From positions 3,482,501 to 3,546,500 of the forward strand of contig NZ_JPOG01000001.1 of NCBI RefSeq assembly GCF_000733765.1: 64,000 nucleotides of DNA. The letters are read 5' to 3'. The first letter of the stretch is position 1. The number at the start of each line of letters is the position of its first letter. This document shows, in pieces, positions 26,285 to 34,946 of this stretch. The notes below the pieces were generated by a model that did no database searches, had not been told where the DNA came from, and worked only from the letters and a program-made list of their open reading frames with translations. The position numbers and the translations under genes are program-made. This DNA is from Algiphilus aromaticivorans DG1253. GTDB taxonomy: Bacteria > Pseudomonadota > Gammaproteobacteria > Nevskiales > Nevskiaceae.

Positions 26285-27066
26285 GTGGCATCTACCGCGC
26301 AGATCTCCTGGCTGGCAAGAATGCCTTTCTCGCCGGCGCGACCAGCGGCATCAATCTCGCAATCGCGCGGCGTTTCGCGGAGCTGGGCGCAAAGGTCTTC
26401 ATCATTAGCCGCTCGCAGGACAAGATCGATGCGGCCGTGGCAGCGCTGGGCGGCGATGCAGCCGGCCAGGTCGCCGACGTGCGCGACTACGAGGCGGTCG
26501 AAAACGCGGTGGCGGCCTGCGAAGCGGCGCACGGACCTATTGATATCGTCGTATCGGGGGCTGCCGGCAACTTTCTTGCGCCCGCGGCGGAGCTGTCGTC
26601 GAAGGGATTTCGCACCGTCATCGATATCGATCTGGTGGGCAGTTTCAACGTGCTCCGCGCGGCTTACCCGCATCTGCGCCGGCCGGGTGCAGCGGCTCTG
26701 ACCATCTCGGCGCTGCAGTCCTTCATGCCGGCGCGCCAGCAGGTGCACGCCTGCGCCGCCAAGGCGGGGATCGACCAGATGATGCGTTGCCTGGCGCTGG
26801 AGTGGGGGCCGCAGGGCATCCGGGTCAACTCCATCGCGCCGGGGCCGATCGGCGATACCGAGGGCATGGCGCGATTGACGCCTACCCCGGAGGCACAGGA
26901 GCGGCTGACCGCGACCATCCCCCTGCGGCGTTACGGCGAGAGCAGTGATATCGCCGATCTCGCGGTCTATCTGTGCTCGGAGGCCGGGCGCAACGTTACG
27001 GGGGCGCTCATGGTCAGCGACGGCGGTCAGACCGTGGGCGGCAGTGCTATAGAAATGGGCCAGTAG
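26281..27066 (+). CDS. SDR-family 2,4-dienoyl-CoA reductase-like enzyme
   Basis: 261 residues. The Rossmann glycine motif is AGATSGINLAIARRFAELGA near residue 19, with the late RVNSIAPGPI. The usual SDR catalytic Tyr-x3-Lys is absent: the region reads QQVHACAAKAGIDQMM. That matches the peroxisomal 2,4-dienoyl-CoA reductase branch (pattern QAHVCAAKAG), which works without the Tyr. The likely reaction is NADPH reduction of a 2,4-dienoyl-CoA formed from unsaturated chains during beta-oxidation. It has no Shine-Dalgarno of its own and overlaps the upstream relic frame by ATGA. Located between two decayed beta-oxidation genes. Confidence 0.82.
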   Translation: MSGIYRADLLAGKNAFLAGATSGINLAIARRFAELGAKVFIISRSQDKIDAAVAALGGDAAGQVADVRDYEAVENAVAACEAAHGPIDIVVSGAAGNFLAPAAELSSKGFRTVIDIDLVGSFNVLRAAYPHLRRPGAAALTISALQSFMPARQQVHACAAKAGIDQMMRCLALEWGPQGIRVNSIAPGPIGDTEGMARLTPTPEAQERLTATIPLRRYGESSDIADLAVYLCSEAGRNVTGALMVSDGGQTVGGSAIEMGQ

Positions 27067-27117
27067 CGCGGCTGCTGATGCCATTTCTCTATCGTGGAAA
27101 CCGCCAGGAGAATCACT

Positions 27118-27326
27118 GTGGCGGAAGCCTTTACTGTCGAAGCGCTGCGCACAGCCGGCGGTCGGCGCAATGGTGCGCTGGCGTCGTGGCAACTTGCTGC
27201 GGGCAGCTGACTTCCTCCGCGCTGGAGAGCCATCGCCGCGCCGCGCAGGCGGTGCAGGCTATGACCTTTCAACGCCAAGACGAGCTGCATGGTCCTGCAT
27301 GGCCAGCCTGGAACCCCTTCTTTTGA
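27118..27326 (+). pseudogene. Thiolase relic
   Basis: From GTG 27118 (AGGAG upstream) the frame reads AEAFTVEALRTAGGRRNGAL, closely matching the N-terminus of acetyl-CoA acetyltransferases, then ends at TGA 27210 after 30 codons. A second frame at about 27220-27290 carries ALESHRRAAQAVQA, like the internal thiolase segment that precedes GRFxxEI. The rest of the roughly 390-residue enzyme is gone. With the HSD10 relic upstream this suggests a former SDR-thiolase beta-oxidation set that has decayed around the intact reductase. Confidence 0.6.
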
Positions 27327-27373
27327 GAGGCGCCAGCACGCCATGCGCAGGCTAAGTTGAACTGGGCTTCACA

Positions 27374-27391
27374 AGCTGACGCGGGTCAGCT
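27374..27391 (+). promoter_or_regulatory. Hairpin before the desaturase-reductase fusion
   Basis: AGCTGAC (27374-27380) pairs with GTCAGCT (27385-27391) across GCGG, just before AAGGA and 9 nt before the ATG. In RNA it could hinder ribosome access; in DNA it could be an operator. Confidence 0.4.
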
Positions 27392-27400
27392 GCAAGGACC

Positions 27401-29266
27401 ATGAACCAAACGAGCTATCCGCGAGCCGAGCGCGAAGTGCTGGAGCGTATCGTCTCCAAGCCGACTTTCCACAGGATTCACGCCCTGCCCGTCCTGGCCT
27501 GGCAGGAGATTCTCCTGGTCGCCGGTTGCTACGGTGCATTGATCGGCAGCTGCTACCTTTTTCTCGCCGGGGCTCTCCCCTACGGCGCTGCGCTGGTGAT
27601 CAATGCGCTGGCGATCTACGCCATCTTTACGCCTCTGCACGACGCCGCGCACGGCTCGCTGTCCCGGAATCCAGCCGTCAACGACCTGCTCGGCACCATC
27701 GCCGCGCTGCCGCTCTTCCCCGGCTTCACGGCGCAGCTGTATCGCTTTCTGCATCTGGAGCACCACCGGCATACCGGCATTGCGCACTCCGACCCGGACG
27801 AGGTCATGGTCTCAGCGCGGATGCCCGGGAAGCTTTTCGTCTGGGCCTTCATCGATATCTACTGGATCGCCTGGTATGCGCGCCAGTTGAAGGAGCGCCC
27901 GCTGCCGGAGGTCGCCGGAGCTGCCGCCAGCGCCGCCTTCTTCATCGCATGGCATGGGCTCTGGCTGGCCTCCCCCTTCGCCTTGCAGTTCATTCTGTTG
28001 TGGCTGATTCCGCAGCGCCTCGGCTTGATGCTGCTCACCTATACCTTCGCTGCGATCCAGCATCCGGAAGGCGTGCGCCAGGACCAGCGCCCGCTCCAGG
28101 CGACGCGTATGTTCCGCGGGGGCTGGCCGATGCGCTGGATGACGCTCTCGCAGTCGCAGCACCTCGTACATCACATGTTCCCGGCAGTGCCCTACTATCG
28201 CTACAACGCTGCCTGGAGGCTCGCGGAACCGGAGCTTCGCGAGCATGAGATCGTCTGGGATTGGCCCGTCGGGCCGCTGCGTCATCCGGGCGAGCCGCGC
28301 TCGCCCTCGTCCGAGCTCCCGCTGAGGGCTCGCGTCGCCGAGGTGGTTCAAGTCTCGGAGGCGGTGCGCGCCTATCTGCTCGAACCGGCGGAGGGATCGC
28401 CCTTTCCGTCCTATTCCCCGGGAGCGCATATTGATGTAGAGGTGGCGCCCGGGCGCATACGCCAGTACTCCTTGGTAAGCACGCCGCGAGCGGATGGCCG
28501 TTATCGCATAGGCGTGAAGCGGGAAGACCACGGGCGAGGTGGTTCGCTGGCCGTTCACGAGGGGTTTGCGCCCGGGAACGTCATCAATATTGGCGTGCCG
28601 CGCAACCACTTCCCTCTGAAGACAGATGCCGCCAGCGTCATTCTCGTGGCGGGGGGTATCGGTATTACCCCCCTGCTGGCAATGGCTGATGCGCTTCATG
28701 CGCAAGGCACGCCATTCAGACTGCATGCCTGTGCCCGGAGCCGCGGTTTGCTGCCTTTCGGCGATGAACTGCTCGCGGCGCCCTTTGCCGAGCAGGTACG
28801 TTTTCACCTCGGTGACGATGCGGTCATGCCGCGCCTTGGTGCTGCGGATCTTCCCGCGTGGAGCGCCGGGCAGCACATGTATCTGTGCGGGCCGGAGGGC
28901 TTCATGGATCACGTCACCGAGCTCGCCTCGGCGCGGGGCTGGCCCGCGGACGCGATCCATACGGAAAGCTTTATTACGGCTGCCTCTTCTGCTGCTACAG
29001 ACAAGCCCTTCACCGTGACGCTCGCGCGTTCGGGGAAACGCCTCGAAGTGCCGGCCGAACGTTCCCTCCTGGAAGTGCTGCATGCGCATAACTACGCAGT
29101 GCCCTCGGTGTGTACTCAGGGCTTGTGCGGAACGTGTGCCTGCACGGTGCTCGAGGGCGAGGTGGAGCATCGCGATGCTGTGCTCAGCCCTGAGGAGCGG
29201 CAGGCCGGGAGCATGACGACCTGCGTCTCCCGCGCAGCCGGGGAAGGCTTGCTGCTGGATCTCTGA
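27401..29266 (+). CDS. Three-domain fusion: fatty acid desaturase/hydroxylase - flavin reductase - [2Fe-2S] ferredoxin
   Basis: 621 residues. Residues 1-280 form a membrane di-iron desaturase/hydroxylase with histidine boxes HDAAH (80-84), HLEHH (118-122) and HLVHH (254-258) and about four helices. Residues about 306-540 form an oxidoreductase with the flavin motif RQYSLVS and nucleotide site VAGGIGITPLLAM. The C-terminus is a plant-type ferredoxin with Cys571, Cys576, Cys579 and Cys608. The reductase-then-ferredoxin order is that of phthalate-dioxygenase-type reductases, the reverse of the XylA-like gene at 19053. The protein would therefore be a self-sufficient membrane oxygenase or desaturase taking electrons from NAD(P)H. 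The substrate is not known; lipid or hydrocarbon is likely. Confidence 0.88.
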   Translation: MNQTSYPRAEREVLERIVSKPTFHRIHALPVLAWQEILLVAGCYGALIGSCYLFLAGALPYGAALVINALAIYAIFTPLHDAAHGSLSRNPAVNDLLGTIAALPLFPGFTAQLYRFLHLEHHRHTGIAHSDPDEVMVSARMPGKLFVWAFIDIYWIAWYARQLKERPLPEVAGAAASAAFFIAWHGLWLASPFALQFILLWLIPQRLGLMLLTYTFAAIQHPEGVRQDQRPLQATRMFRGGWPMRWMTLSQSQHLVHHMFPAVPYYRYNAAWRLAEPELREHEIVWDWPVGPLRHPGEPRSPSSELPLRARVAEVVQVSEAVRAYLLEPAEGSPFPSYSPGAHIDVEVAPGRIRQYSLVSTPRADGRYRIGVKREDHGRGGSLAVHEGFAPGNVINIGVPRNHFPLKTDAASVILVAGGIGITPLLAMADALHAQGTPFRLHACARSRGLLPFGDELLAAPFAEQVRFHLGDDAVMPRLGAADLPAWSAGQHMYLCGPEGFMDHVTELASARGWPADAIHTESFITAASSAATDKPFTVTLARSGKRLEVPAERSLLEVLHAHNYAVPSVCTQGLCGTCACTVLEGEVEHRDAVLSPEERQAGSMTTCVSRAAGEGLLLDL

Positions 29267-29377
29267 CGCGATCTCGCGGAGCGGCAGCGTACTGCGCCCT
29301 GCCCCCGAACTTTCGTCGGGTCATTGGGGCGCCGGCAGCTCGGAGGATTCTTTAGTGTCGATGAATAGGATTCGAAA

Positions 29378-30769
29378 GTGATCAGTCAGCTTGCCTTGCC
29401 CGTCTCGTTGGCCACCGGCCTGATGCTTACCGTACTTTCGCCGCTGACTTATGGCAGCGACGACGAGCCCGAGGTCACGGACCTCGGTGAAGCGGTCGGA
29501 GAGTTCGTGAAGACCTGTTATCCGCGCTATCGAGAGATCGATGCGGCTGTGGAAGAAGCCGAAGCCGGCGAGGTGTCCTACAAGAAGATTCCGGGTTTCC
29601 CCTATCTGCGCACCGATCGGATGCTTGCGGATGTGCTGCCAACGCTTTCGAGTCGCGAGGAGATTGATCTTTGGCTGAGGGAGCTGCGCTACAACGATGC
29701 CTTCGCCAGAGAGATCGAACTCAGGAATCTTGGCTGGTCCGTAAGCGAGCGGGCGAATGCGATGGACGACATGCGGCTTTGTGGCGTCTGGCTGTCGGCG
29801 ATGGAGTTGCAGGAAGACGAAAACTGGCAACGTCTCACGCGCACGCTGGAATATTCGGACACACTCGCCAAGCCGTCCGATGAAGCTGACAGTAGCGCCG
29901 CCGACGACATTCTGGTGGGCAAGCGCATAGCCGAAGAGTCTCAACCCGGTGGCGAGAACACGAGCGCGTTCGAGTTCTGGCGCGCCGCGCCGCACGAGGA
30001 TACCGCGCGCGTTCTGGATGAATTCGACGAGCTTCCCCGCGACCGTCTCGGGCGTGTCGGTATGACCAGCAATCTGTGGAAGGCGCTGGCAGTCCATCAT
30101 GCGCCGAGGCTGGCAATAGCGCCGGACGCCCCCTCTGAGAGGCCACGCCGGATCCATTGGAAGGGTGGCGAAATGCGAGGGGATAGCGGTAAGCCGACAG
30201 TCTATTACCTGCCGACTTTCACGCGAATCGGCGACGAGATGCTGCTGCAGTTCAACTACGTCATGTGGTTTCGTGACAGCGCGCCGCAAGGTGACGACGG
30301 CTCGCTTCGCGGACGTGTTTGGCGGGTAACCCTCGATTCGGACGGTGAGGCGCTTGTCCACGAGACGATTGCGACGACCGGTGAAGACTATCGCTGGGTG
30401 CCCGCCGATTCGGATGTCTTGGCCGGGGATGGCGGCGAGTCGGAGGGGCGCGTGCCGCGCATTGCGGCACGCGCCCGCGTCAAGGATGGGGGTTCGCCGG
30501 TCGTGGCGGATAGTGCGCGTCGTGATGCCGATCACCGTTATGAGCTGGTTTCCTACGATGACCTTCTCTTCCTGCCAACCGAGGGCGGCGGCACGCGCAG
30601 CGTGTTTGATGCGGAGGGCCGTCTGCTCAAGACGCGGAGCGGTAACGCCCTGGACCAACAGCAGCTTCAGCACATACGGGTCGGTGGCGAAGCGGACGAT
30701 CCGGCCTTCTATGATGCGGAGTTGTTGCGTCGCCTGGTGAATCTGGCGCGAAAGGACGCCGAGCGCTGA
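29378..30769 (+). CDS. Exported protein of unknown function
   Basis: 463 residues starting at GTG 29378; an ATG at 29361 is out of frame. A signal peptide spans about residues 1-26 (LATGLMLTVLSPLTYG). The mature protein is acidic with a helical first half. From about residue 265 a beta-rich region reads YYLPTFTRIGDEMLLQFNYV, then GRVWRVTLDSDGEALVHETI. It resembles a conserved exported family of unknown role that I recall only loosely, so no function is assigned. No membrane helix follows the signal, so it is probably periplasmic. It stands alone, 111 bp after the fusion enzyme and convergent with the radical SAM gene. Confidence 0.7.
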   Translation: MISQLALPVSLATGLMLTVLSPLTYGSDDEPEVTDLGEAVGEFVKTCYPRYREIDAAVEEAEAGEVSYKKIPGFPYLRTDRMLADVLPTLSSREEIDLWLRELRYNDAFAREIELRNLGWSVSERANAMDDMRLCGVWLSAMELQEDENWQRLTRTLEYSDTLAKPSDEADSSAADDILVGKRIAEESQPGGENTSAFEFWRAAPHEDTARVLDEFDELPRDRLGRVGMTSNLWKALAVHHAPRLAIAPDAPSERPRRIHWKGGEMRGDSGKPTVYYLPTFTRIGDEMLLQFNYVMWFRDSAPQGDDGSLRGRVWRVTLDSDGEALVHETIATTGEDYRWVPADSDVLAGDGGESEGRVPRIAARARVKDGGSPVVADSARRDADHRYELVSYDDLLFLPTEGGGTRSVFDAEGRLLKTRSGNALDQQQLQHIRVGGEADDPAFYDAELLRRLVNLARKDAER

Positions 30770-30843
30770 GTCGTTTCCGGTTGCTTGTTCCCCGGGGCCG
30801 CCTGCTAAGGGATTGGCGGCTTCCAGGGCGAGAACCGCGGCGC

Positions 30844-31923
30844 CTATAAGAGGCTGAGCTGTCCTTGGTGCAGAGGCGGGCGGAAGCCGCTGCAGTCCAG
30901 GTCGAAAGCTTCACGCCCGGCCATCTTGTTGCGCCGGCAGGCCAGCCGGAAGCGTTGCGCGATGAGCTCGGCAACATGGCCCTGGCCGCTCATGCGGTGG
31001 CGGAAGTCGCTGTCGTTATCGCGTCCGCCGCGGCTTTGCTGCACGAGGCTCATGACGTGCGCAGCGCGGTCGGGAAAGTGGGCTTCGAGCCAGTCGCGGA
31101 ACAGCGGCGCGACCTCGTGCGGCAGGCGCAGAAGGATCCAGCCGGCGCGCGCGGCGCCGGCATCGGCGGCAGCTGCGACCAGGGCTTCGATCTCGTGATC
31201 GTTGATCGCGGGAATGATCGGCGCCAGCAACGTGCCCACGGAGACGCCGGCGTCGCGCAGTTTGCGGATCATGCGTAGCCGCGTGCCGGGCCCGGCCGCA
31301 CGCGGCTCCAGGCTGCGCTTGAGGCCGGCGTCGAGGCTCGTCAGGCTGATCCATACGCCTACAAGATTATGCTCGGCGAGTTCGGCCAGCAGATCGAGGT
31401 CGCGCTCGATGAGTGCGCCCTTGGTCGTGATCGTCAGCGGATGGCGATGCTCGAGAAAGCATTCCAGCAGCTCGCGGGTGATGCGCAGATCGGCTTCGAC
31501 CGGCTGGTAGGGATCGGTGTTGGCGCCCAGCGCGATGGGGCTGACCGTGTAGCCGCGGCGGCGCCAATGCTGACGTAGCAGCTCGACGGCGTTGGGCTTG
31601 TAGAGCAGCTGTGTCTCGAAGTCGAGCCCGGGCGAGTAGTCCCAGTAGGCGTGGCTGGGACGGGCGTAGCAATAGATGCAGCCGTGCTCGCAGCCCATGT
31701 AGGGGTTGATGGAGTTCTCGAAGGGAACATCGGGCGAGCTGTTGCGGCTAACGATGCTGCGGCTCGTGACGGGGTGCAGGACCGTCTCCAGCCGTGGCGC
31801 GGGCGCTTCGGGGTCGTCGCCCGGCCAGCCGTCGTCGGCAGCCTCGCGCCCGAAGGCGCTGAAGCGGTGGCCGATATTGTCCGTGGCGCCGCGCCCCTTG
31901 CGGGGCGGAGTCTTCTGCGTCAT
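30844..31923 (-). CDS. Radical SAM protein, PA0069/SplB-like family
   Basis: 359 residues with the [4Fe-4S] cluster motif CEHGCIYCYA (about residues 78-87) for radical SAM chemistry. The surrounding sequence (SINPYMGCEHGC, KPNAVELLR, TKGALIERDLDLL, LAPIIPAINDHEIE) matches the conserved PA0069-type family related to spore photoproduct lyase. The substrate is unknown; a DNA-repair role has been suggested only by analogy. The start has AAGGAGG 6 nt upstream. It is divergent from the glutathione S-transferase gene with a 29-bp gap and appears unrelated to the catabolic genes. Confidence 0.9.
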   Translation of the reverse strand: MTQKTPPRKGRGATDNIGHRFSAFGREAADDGWPGDDPEAPAPRLETVLHPVTSRSIVSRNSSPDVPFENSINPYMGCEHGCIYCYARPSHAYWDYSPGLDFETQLLYKPNAVELLRQHWRRRGYTVSPIALGANTDPYQPVEADLRITRELLECFLEHRHPLTITTKGALIERDLDLLAELAEHNLVGVWISLTSLDAGLKRSLEPRAAGPGTRLRMIRKLRDAGVSVGTLLAPIIPAINDHEIEALVAAAADAGAARAGWILLRLPHEVAPLFRDWLEAHFPDRAAHVMSLVQQSRGGRDNDSDFRHRMSGQGHVAELIAQRFRLACRRNKMAGREAFDLDCSGFRPPLHQGQLSLL

Positions 31924-31952
31924 ACCGTCCTCCTTGCCGCCGGCAGGGCATC

Positions 31953-32921
31953 ATGAGCGCTCGAGTCCATCAGGGAAGCATCGTGGAAGGCAACGCAATC
32001 ATCCTGCATCACTACTGGCTTTCCCCTTTCTCGGAGAAGATCCGGCTGCTGCTTGGCCATTGCGAACTGGATTGGCTCTCCGTCGAGCAGCCGCCGCGGC
32101 TGCCGCGCCCCGAGCTGACGCCCCTGACCGGCGGTTATCGCAAGATGCCGGTGATGCAGATCGGCGCCGATATCTATTGCGATACGCACGTCATGGTGCC
32201 CGAGTTGATGCGTCGCGGCGGACGGCCCGAGCTGCTTCCGGCAGCGCGCGCCGATGAGATCACCGAGCTGGCCGACTGGGTTGACTCGCGGCTTTTCATG
32301 ACTGTGATCACCGCCTCCATGGGGCTGTCCGCGGTCAATGCGCTGCGGCGCGACCACGGCTACGGCTGGGGCGAGCTGCTGCGCGTGATCACCGATCGCG
32401 TGCGCATGATGCGCGGCGCTGACGTGCCGCGCATTCCGCCCAAGCAGGCGCGTGCCGAACTCAAGGAGTTTCTCGATCGCTTCTCGCAGGAGATGGAAGG
32501 CGCATATCGCTTTGGTGAAGTACCCACGCTGGCCGACTTCTCGCTCTTTCATGTGCTGGGCTTCGGGCATGCAACGCTGCGCGCCGGCTTCCTGGATGCC
32601 TACCCGCGCCTGCTGGAATGGTACGCCCGCATGGGCGCCATCGGGCATGGCCGCTACCGCGACATCTCGCGCGCCGAGGCGCTGGCCGTGGCCGCGGAGA
32701 ACGAGCCGGCCGAGCTGCCGGTCTTCGACGGTGGGGTGCCCCAGGGCCTAGCCATCGGCGATGCCGTGCGTATCGCGCCGGCGGATTACGGCACGACCCC
32801 TACCGAGGGCGAGCTCGTCGCCGCCACCGCCGAGCGCTGGACCATCGCGCGCGACGCCGGCGAGCTCGGTCGGCTGCATGTGCACTTCCCCCGCCAGGGT
32901 TTCCGCATAGCCACGCGCTAA
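31953..32921 (+). CDS. Glutathione S-transferase-like protein with extra C-terminal domain
   Basis: 322 residues. The thioredoxin-like GST N-terminal domain (ILHHYWLSPFSEKIRLLLG) contains a Ser in the active-site turn, and MPVMQIGADIYCDTHVM is the glutathione gamma-Glu site. The all-helical C-terminal domain (PTLADFSLFHVLGF, then YPRLLEWYARM) follows. An additional region of about 80 residues after 240 (DAVRIAPADYGTTPTEGELVAATAERWTIARD type) looks like a small beta domain not found in classic GSTs of about 210 residues. The start is 31953 or possibly GTG 31983. Likely role: detoxification or a side reaction on reactive intermediates. Confidence 0.85.
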   Translation: MSARVHQGSIVEGNAIILHHYWLSPFSEKIRLLLGHCELDWLSVEQPPRLPRPELTPLTGGYRKMPVMQIGADIYCDTHVMVPELMRRGGRPELLPAARADEITELADWVDSRLFMTVITASMGLSAVNALRRDHGYGWGELLRVITDRVRMMRGADVPRIPPKQARAELKEFLDRFSQEMEGAYRFGEVPTLADFSLFHVLGFGHATLRAGFLDAYPRLLEWYARMGAIGHGRYRDISRAEALAVAAENEPAELPVFDGGVPQGLAIGDAVRIAPADYGTTPTEGELVAATAERWTIARDAGELGRLHVHFPRQGFRIATR

Positions 32922-33587
32922 GCGCTTTCGTGAGCAACTGAGCCTCCCCGCATCACGGAAAGTTTGGTTCGGGGCTGCCGTACCCCCTGACCTATTGATG
33001 CCTCCGGCAAGCAGGCGGAAGAGCTGCTGGAGCCCACAACAGGGCCGCGAGGCCGCCGGCGGAACGGAAGAGGCAGCGTTGTTAGCTACTGGCTGCAGCG
33101 GCGCACCGTAAGTGAGCTGCTTGCCGTCGTCGGAGTGATGGATCGCGAACGGGCCAATCGCTTGTGCTATGCCCAACCGTTTCGTGCCTTTCGAGGCGCT
33201 TCTCCGCCGGTTGGGCTGCAGGGGGCAGTGCTCCAGTCCGCGCAATGTGCTTCCCGTCGCCCTTTTGCGGGCGCCCTGAGGCCGCGTCATCGCCTTGGTG
33301 CGCAGCCCCGGAAGGCACGCCGGCGCGGGCTCTCGGCCCGCTCTGCCAAAACTACCCGGTGGGGTAGTGCCTGGCCCGCCGGGGCCTCCTAGCATCCCTT
33401 TCATAACGACTCGTCAGAGCGCCATGCAAAAAGGCGTCGTGGATGGAGGAGAACCCGGCCAGCGTAGCGCGTACCCGCTCAGGGATGCGGCGCACAGCCA
33501 CCTCCGATGTCCTTCCGGCGGGTTCTCGGGATACCCGTAAGCAGCCGAACGGCTGCGTACGCGTCGATGACGTCACAGGAGGCAGTC
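32922..33587 (+). other. 666-bp intergenic region upstream of the acyl-CoA dehydrogenase operon
   Basis: No protein-coding gene is supported. The region contains the half-site GAAAGTTTGG at 32958-32967, short GC-rich repeats, and the regulon site 2 palindrome at 33351 with its -10. The remaining sequence, about 33000-33330, shows nothing recognisable. If transcription begins near 33402 the operon has a leader of about 185 nt. Confidence 0.55.
33351..33395 (+). promoter_or_regulatory. Lux-box-like palindrome plus -10 (regulon site 2)
   Basis: ACTACCCGGTGGGGTAGT at 33351-33368, identical to site 1 in both arms and the CCCG core. After 19 nt comes CCTAGCAT (33388-33395) with a probable -10 TAGCAT. 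The upstream flank GCCAAA is shared with site 1. It points toward the acyl-CoA dehydrogenase operon beginning at 33588. Confidence 0.7.
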
Positions 33588-34904
33588 ATGGCAGCAAGCG
33601 CCGAAGAAGTTCAGAACCTCACCAACGCCGAGAGCAGCGGGTCGCGGATTCATCAGTGGCCGGCATCCCCCAAATCCGCACTGGGCATCTCCGGCGCCGA
33701 GCCGCCGATGACCGACATCGAGGTGGAGTTCCAGCAAACGCTGCGGCGCTTCGCGCTGGAGGTCATGCGCCCGATCGGTCGCAAGCTGGACCGCATGACG
33801 CCCGCGGAGATCATCGCTGATGACTCTCCCTTCTGGGAGTTCCGCAAGAAATACCTCGAGCTGGGCATCGATCTCGCACAGCTCTTCGAGATGCCGCCGG
33901 AAGTGCGCTCACGCATGTTCTGCCTGATCTTCGAGGAGCTGGGCTACGGCGACGGGGGCCTGGCAATCTCGGTAGGCGCCGGCGTGCTGCCGCAGTATCT
34001 GTCGGCGCTGTTCGGCAACCAGTTCCTGATGGAGCGCTTCCCGCAGGAAATGCTCGGCTGCTGGGCTATCACCGAGCCGGACCACGGCAGCGACACCCTC
34101 GACCCGACCGGTGCGGCCCGCCACGCCGACGGCAAGGTCAGTCGCTCCAACTGCATCGTCAGCTTCAAGGGCGACAAGATGGTCATCAACGGCCAGAAGT
34201 CGGCCTGGGTCTCGAACGGAACGGTGGCCGAAGTATGCATCCTCTACGCCGCCGCCGATACCGGTAAGGGCGCCGACTACGAGCACGGCTGCGTCGTCGT
34301 GCTACCGCTGGACCTGCCCGGCATCTCGCGCGGCAAGCCGCTCGACAAGATCGGACAGCGCGGCGATCCCCAGGGCGAGATCTTCTTCAACGACGTCGAA
34401 GTGCCCATGGAGTATCTGCTCGCCGGACCGGAGGATTTCCAGCGCGCGGTCTATTGCATCCACGCCGAAGCCAATGTGCTGATGGGCGCGACCTGGACCG
34501 GCGCCGCCCGCGCTGCCGCGGACATGGCCTTCGAGTATGCCCACGAGCGCAAGCAGGGCGGCGTGCCGATCATCCGCCACCAGCGTGTCGCACAACGCAT
34601 CTTCGAGATGTACCGCAAGGTCGAGGCCGGCTGTGCGCTGACCCGCCGCGCGGCGCACTACAACCAGTCTGCCGACGTGCCGGCGCTGCAGGCGGCGATG
34701 ATGGCCAAGGTCAGCTGTACGCAATGGGCGCACGAGGTCACCAGCGAGGCGATCCAGATCTTCGGTGGCAACGGTCTCACGGCCGAGTACCCGGTTGAAA
34801 AGATGTTCCGCGACGCGCGCTCCTCGATGATCGAGGACGGCTGCAACGAGCTGCTTTCCATCAAGGGCGGTTACCTGATCAGCGACGCCCAGAAGGGCGC
34901 CTAG
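33588..34904 (+). CDS. Acyl-CoA dehydrogenase (first gene of five-gene operon)
   Basis: 438 residues from ATG 33588 (AGGAGG at 33577-33582, 5 nt spacing). An N-terminal extension of about 35 residues precedes the usual helical domain. Signatures: CWAITEPDHGSDTLD, KMVINGQKSAWVSNGTVA, DKIGQRGDPQGEIFFNDVEVP, and IQIFGGNGLTAEYPVEKMFRDARSSMIEDGCNEL with the catalytic Glu. It oxidises an acyl-CoA to the enoyl-CoA. It is distinct from the dehydrogenase at 24757. Following genes are a thiolase, an acyl-CoA ligase, a saccharopine-dehydrogenase-like reductase and an SDR, spaced 10-57 bp, so they are one transcript under the lux-box-like site at 33351. Confidence 0.93.
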   Translation: MAASAEEVQNLTNAESSGSRIHQWPASPKSALGISGAEPPMTDIEVEFQQTLRRFALEVMRPIGRKLDRMTPAEIIADDSPFWEFRKKYLELGIDLAQLFEMPPEVRSRMFCLIFEELGYGDGGLAISVGAGVLPQYLSALFGNQFLMERFPQEMLGCWAITEPDHGSDTLDPTGAARHADGKVSRSNCIVSFKGDKMVINGQKSAWVSNGTVAEVCILYAAADTGKGADYEHGCVVVLPLDLPGISRGKPLDKIGQRGDPQGEIFFNDVEVPMEYLLAGPEDFQRAVYCIHAEANVLMGATWTGAARAAADMAFEYAHERKQGGVPIIRHQRVAQRIFEMYRKVEAGCALTRRAAHYNQSADVPALQAAMMAKVSCTQWAHEVTSEAIQIFGGNGLTAEYPVEKMFRDARSSMIEDGCNELLSIKGGYLISDAQKGA

Positions 34905-34946
34905 AAGCCAGCGAGCAAACGGGCGCAGACCCGACACGGGGGCGGT

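Noticed and set aside
33020-33170. Minus-strand AIHHSDDGKQ resembling an IS3 transposase motif
   Set aside because: Only about ten residues match, no further transposase sequence or ends; likely chance.
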